Positions 5,339 to 7,183 of a DNA stretch of 7,183 nucleotides are shown here, one piece after another; the first letter of the stretch is position 1, and each line of letters opens with the position of its first letter. The position numbers were made by a program, and so were the translations under genes. Source of the stretch: JAENVT01 sp031370745. Lineage in GTDB: Bacteria > Actinomycetota > Acidimicrobiia > Acidimicrobiales > Ilumatobacteraceae. A model generated the notes under the pieces. The model saw only the letters and a program-made list of their open reading frames with translations. It made no database searches and was not told the DNA's origin. Location of the stretch: contig JANMQX010000388.1 of the NCBI GenBank assembly GCA_031370745.1, positions 1-7,183 of the forward strand, given 5' to 3'.

Positions 5339-7183
5339 TCAGCGATGACGCCGCGGGCCACGGTTGCGGGCACCGCCACGATCATCGCGACGCGGGCCGC
5401 GATCGGCGCGATCGGCGCCACGATCGGCAGCACCGCCACCGGCCTCGCCACCGGGCCCGAGGTCGCCGAGCTCACCGGCGAGCTCGGCATCGAACGCGTC
5501 GTCGAAGCTGACTGCGACCGGACGATCGCCGGCAACGACGGACTCTCCGGCACCAGCGACAGCCGAGCTGGAACCCGAGGACGCTGGCGCCGCGCCGGAA
5601 CCACCGTCACTGTTGGGGAACGGATTCCACGAGGCGCCCGGAGTCAAGCTGACCTTGCCCTTCTCGTCGATCTCTTCGACGACCACCTCGATCTCTTGGC
5701 CAAGCGTCAGCACGTCTTCGACGTTGTTGATGCGCTTGCCCTTGCCGAGCTTGGAGATGTGGATGAGACCATCGCGGCCAGGAAGGATGTTGACGAACGC
5801 CCCGAACTTGGTGACGTTGACAACCCTGCCCATGTAGGTCGCACCGACGTCGGCCTTCGGCGGATCGACGATCGCGAGGATGCGCGCTTTGGCTTCCTCC
5901 ATCTTCGAGGCCTCGACTGCACCAATGGTGACGATGCCAACAGAACCGTCGTCGTCGACTGCGATGTCGGCGCCGGTTTCCTGCTGGATGGTGTTGATGA
6001 CCTTGCCCTTCGGGCCGATGACTTCGCCGATCTTGTCCATCGGAATGGTGATCGAGATGATCTTCGGGGCCGTCGCGGCAACTTCGTCACGAGGCTGGGC
6101 GATGCAGGCGTTCATGTTTGCCAGGATCTCGGTGCGGGCTTCTTTGGCCTGATCGAGCGCGGCGGCCAGGACGTCGGCTGGGATGCCTTCGATCTTGGTG
6201 TCGAGCTGCAGTGCCGTGACGAACTCCGACGTGCCGGCGACCTTGAAGTCCATGTCGCCGAATGCGTCTTCGGCACCGAGGATGTCGGTGAGGGTGGTGT
6301 ACTTGCCCTCGGCATACACGAGGCCCATGGCGATGCCTGCGACGGCGGCCTTGATCGGCACACCCGCATCCATCAGCGCCAGGGAACCCGAGCACACCGA
6401 AGCCATCGATGTCGAACCGTTCGACGCCAGCACTTCGGCCACGAGGCGCAGCGTGTAGCTGAACTCCTCCTGGCTCGGCAGCACCGGCAGCAGTGCACGG
6501 GCGGCCAGCGCACCGTGGCCGATCTCGCGACGCTTCGGCGAACCGACACGACCGGTTTCACCGTTGGCCCACGGGGCCATGTTGTAGTGGAACAGGAAGT
6601 ACTTGTGGGTCTCGGGACTGAGCGTGTCCATCAGCTGGTTCATGCGCGGCATGGCCATGGTGACGACGTTCATCACCTGGGTCTCGCCACGCTGGAACAA
6701 GCCGGTGCCGTGTGCCGTCGGCAGCACGGTGACTTCGCTGCTGAGCGGCCGCAGATCACGAGGACCACGACCGTCGATGCGCAGGCCCTCTTCGACGATC
6801 CGCTTGCGAACCGCCTTCTTGGTGAGGCTGCGAACGGCTTCTTTCACTTCACGCTCGCGACCGGCAAACTCGGAACCTTCGCCGCACAGCTTGTCGATCG
6901 CCTCCGCAGCTGCTGCGTCAGTGGCAGCGTTGCGCTCGGCTTTCGCGCTGATGGTGATGGCCTTGGCCACACCGTCGCCGGCGATCGCGGCAACTGCGTC
7001 GAACACGTCTTGGGTGTAGTCGAGTTGCGGCGTGTACGTCATCGGGACGATCGGGCCCCGCGTGGCGATCACCGAGGCGACGAGCTGACGCTGCAGCGCG
7101 ATCGATTCCTTGATGTACACCTTGCAGGCCTCGAGCCCGCCGGCGAGAACCTTCTCGTCGACCTTCGGGGCTCCGGCCGCGTA
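5339..7183 (-). CDS. pnp: Polynucleotide phosphorylase (N-terminus beyond window)
   Basis: PNPase degrades RNA from the 3' end with phosphate, releasing nucleoside diphosphates, and can add tails in reverse. The frame is open to the right edge; 614 residues are visible, numbered here from the edge (7183). Most of the first RNase PH domain is missing. The all-helical linker is followed by the second RNase PH domain, with IDGRG (136-140), GLFQRGETQ (161-169), phosphate-binding SNGSTS (254-259), and GDMDFK, where Asp306, Asp312 and Lys314 match E. coli Asp486, Asp492 and Lys494. A KH domain follows with IGPKGK (389-394), then an S1 domain (about 446-514, GRVVNVTKFGAFVN). The tail of about 100 residues is low in complexity: a Gly/Ser/Ala stretch, an acidic patch (559-576), and an Arg/Gly/Asp-rich end (585-614) with ADR repeats. 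Catalytic residues are intact. It is probably the first visible gene of the pnp, M16 peptidase, dapB unit. Confidence 0.98.
   Translation of the reverse strand, partial: YAAGAPKVDEKVLAGGLEACKVYIKESIALQRQLVASVIATRGPIVPMTYTPQLDYTQDVFDAVAAIAGDGVAKAITISAKAERNAATDAAAAEAIDKLCGEGSEFAGREREVKEAVRSLTKKAVRKRIVEEGLRIDGRGPRDLRPLSSEVTVLPTAHGTGLFQRGETQVMNVVTMAMPRMNQLMDTLSPETHKYFLFHYNMAPWANGETGRVGSPKRREIGHGALAARALLPVLPSQEEFSYTLRLVAEVLASNGSTSMASVCSGSLALMDAGVPIKAAVAGIAMGLVYAEGKYTTLTDILGAEDAFGDMDFKVAGTSEFVTALQLDTKIEGIPADVLAAALDQAKEARTEILANMNACIAQPRDEVAATAPKIISITIPMDKIGEVIGPKGKVINTIQQETGADIAVDDDGSVGIVTIGAVEASKMEEAKARILAIVDPPKADVGATYMGRVVNVTKFGAFVNILPGRDGLIHISKLGKGKRINNVEDVLTLGQEIEVVVEEIDEKGKVSLTPGASWNPFPNSDGGSGAAPASSGSSSAVAGAGESVVAGDRPVAVSFDDAFDAELAGELGDLGPGGEAGGGAADRGADRADRGPRRDDRGGARNRGPRRHR
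5396..5428 (-). repeat. Short tandem repeat inside pnp encoding ADR units
   Basis: A nine-base unit, GATCGGCGC on the plus strand, occurs twice in direct tandem (5401-5409 and 5410-5418), with partial copies on both sides. On the coding strand the unit is GCCGATCGY, which encodes Ala-Asp-Arg; together the copies give ADRGADRADRG in the PNPase tail. Slippage during replication could change the copy number in frame. Confidence 0.7.

Noticed and set aside
4081..5511. Long plus-strand open frame of 476 codons opposite the M16 peptidase and the end of pnp
   Set aside because: Its translation is rich in Arg, Asp and His without any recognisable domain, and it lies antisense to a gene with complete zinc-peptidase motifs. 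Long antisense frames are expected in GC-rich DNA.
5339..7120. PNPase as a complete gene starting at GTG 7120
   Set aside because: The frame continues without a stop to the window edge and the upstream residues (for example PKVDEKVLAGGLEACK) fit the preceding part of PNPase, so GTG 7120 is an internal valine.

Overview
The window is a chromosomal segment from a GC-rich bacterium, most likely an actinobacterium. The evidence is the DapB type (VVGTTGF, ELHH, LVAHQEV), the PNPase signature (SNGSTS, LTDILGAEDAFGDMDFK) and the order pnp, M16 peptidase, dapB, all of which resemble mycobacterial and streptomycete loci. A deep-branching actinobacterial group such as Acidimicrobiia would fit, but that is an impression and not a demonstrated assignment. 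Nothing mobile was recognised: no insertion sequence, tRNA, rRNA, CRISPR array or phage gene.

Left part (1-2457, minus strand): a polar amino acid ABC importer in the order substrate-binding lipoprotein, permease, ATPase. The genes are tightly packed: the binding protein ends 7 bp before the permease start, and the permease stop TAG is followed directly by the ATPase ATG. The ATPase runs off the left edge. The permease has an extra N-terminal two-helix region of about 90 residues that resembles the CD225/dispanin family; this is the most unusual feature of the window.

Middle (2458-3279): a 135 bp divergent intergenic region, then the only plus-strand gene. It encodes a multi-pass membrane protein of about 214 residues with some DedA/VTT-like features and faces dapB across a 42 bp convergent gap.

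Right part (3280-7183, minus strand): polynucleotide phosphorylase (5' end cut off by the window edge), an M16 zinc peptidase 16 bp behind it, and dapB (lysine and diaminopimelate synthesis) 45 bp further on, probably one transcription unit. PNPase carries a long low-complexity tail that ends in an Arg/Gly/Asp-rich segment with ADR repeats. DapB lacks the acidic residue that usually follows the second strand of its Rossmann fold and has two substitutions in a normally conserved C-terminal motif.

The window is mostly housekeeping. I found no convincing new multi-gene system; the points worth following are the domain fusion, the PNPase tail and the DapB substitutions.
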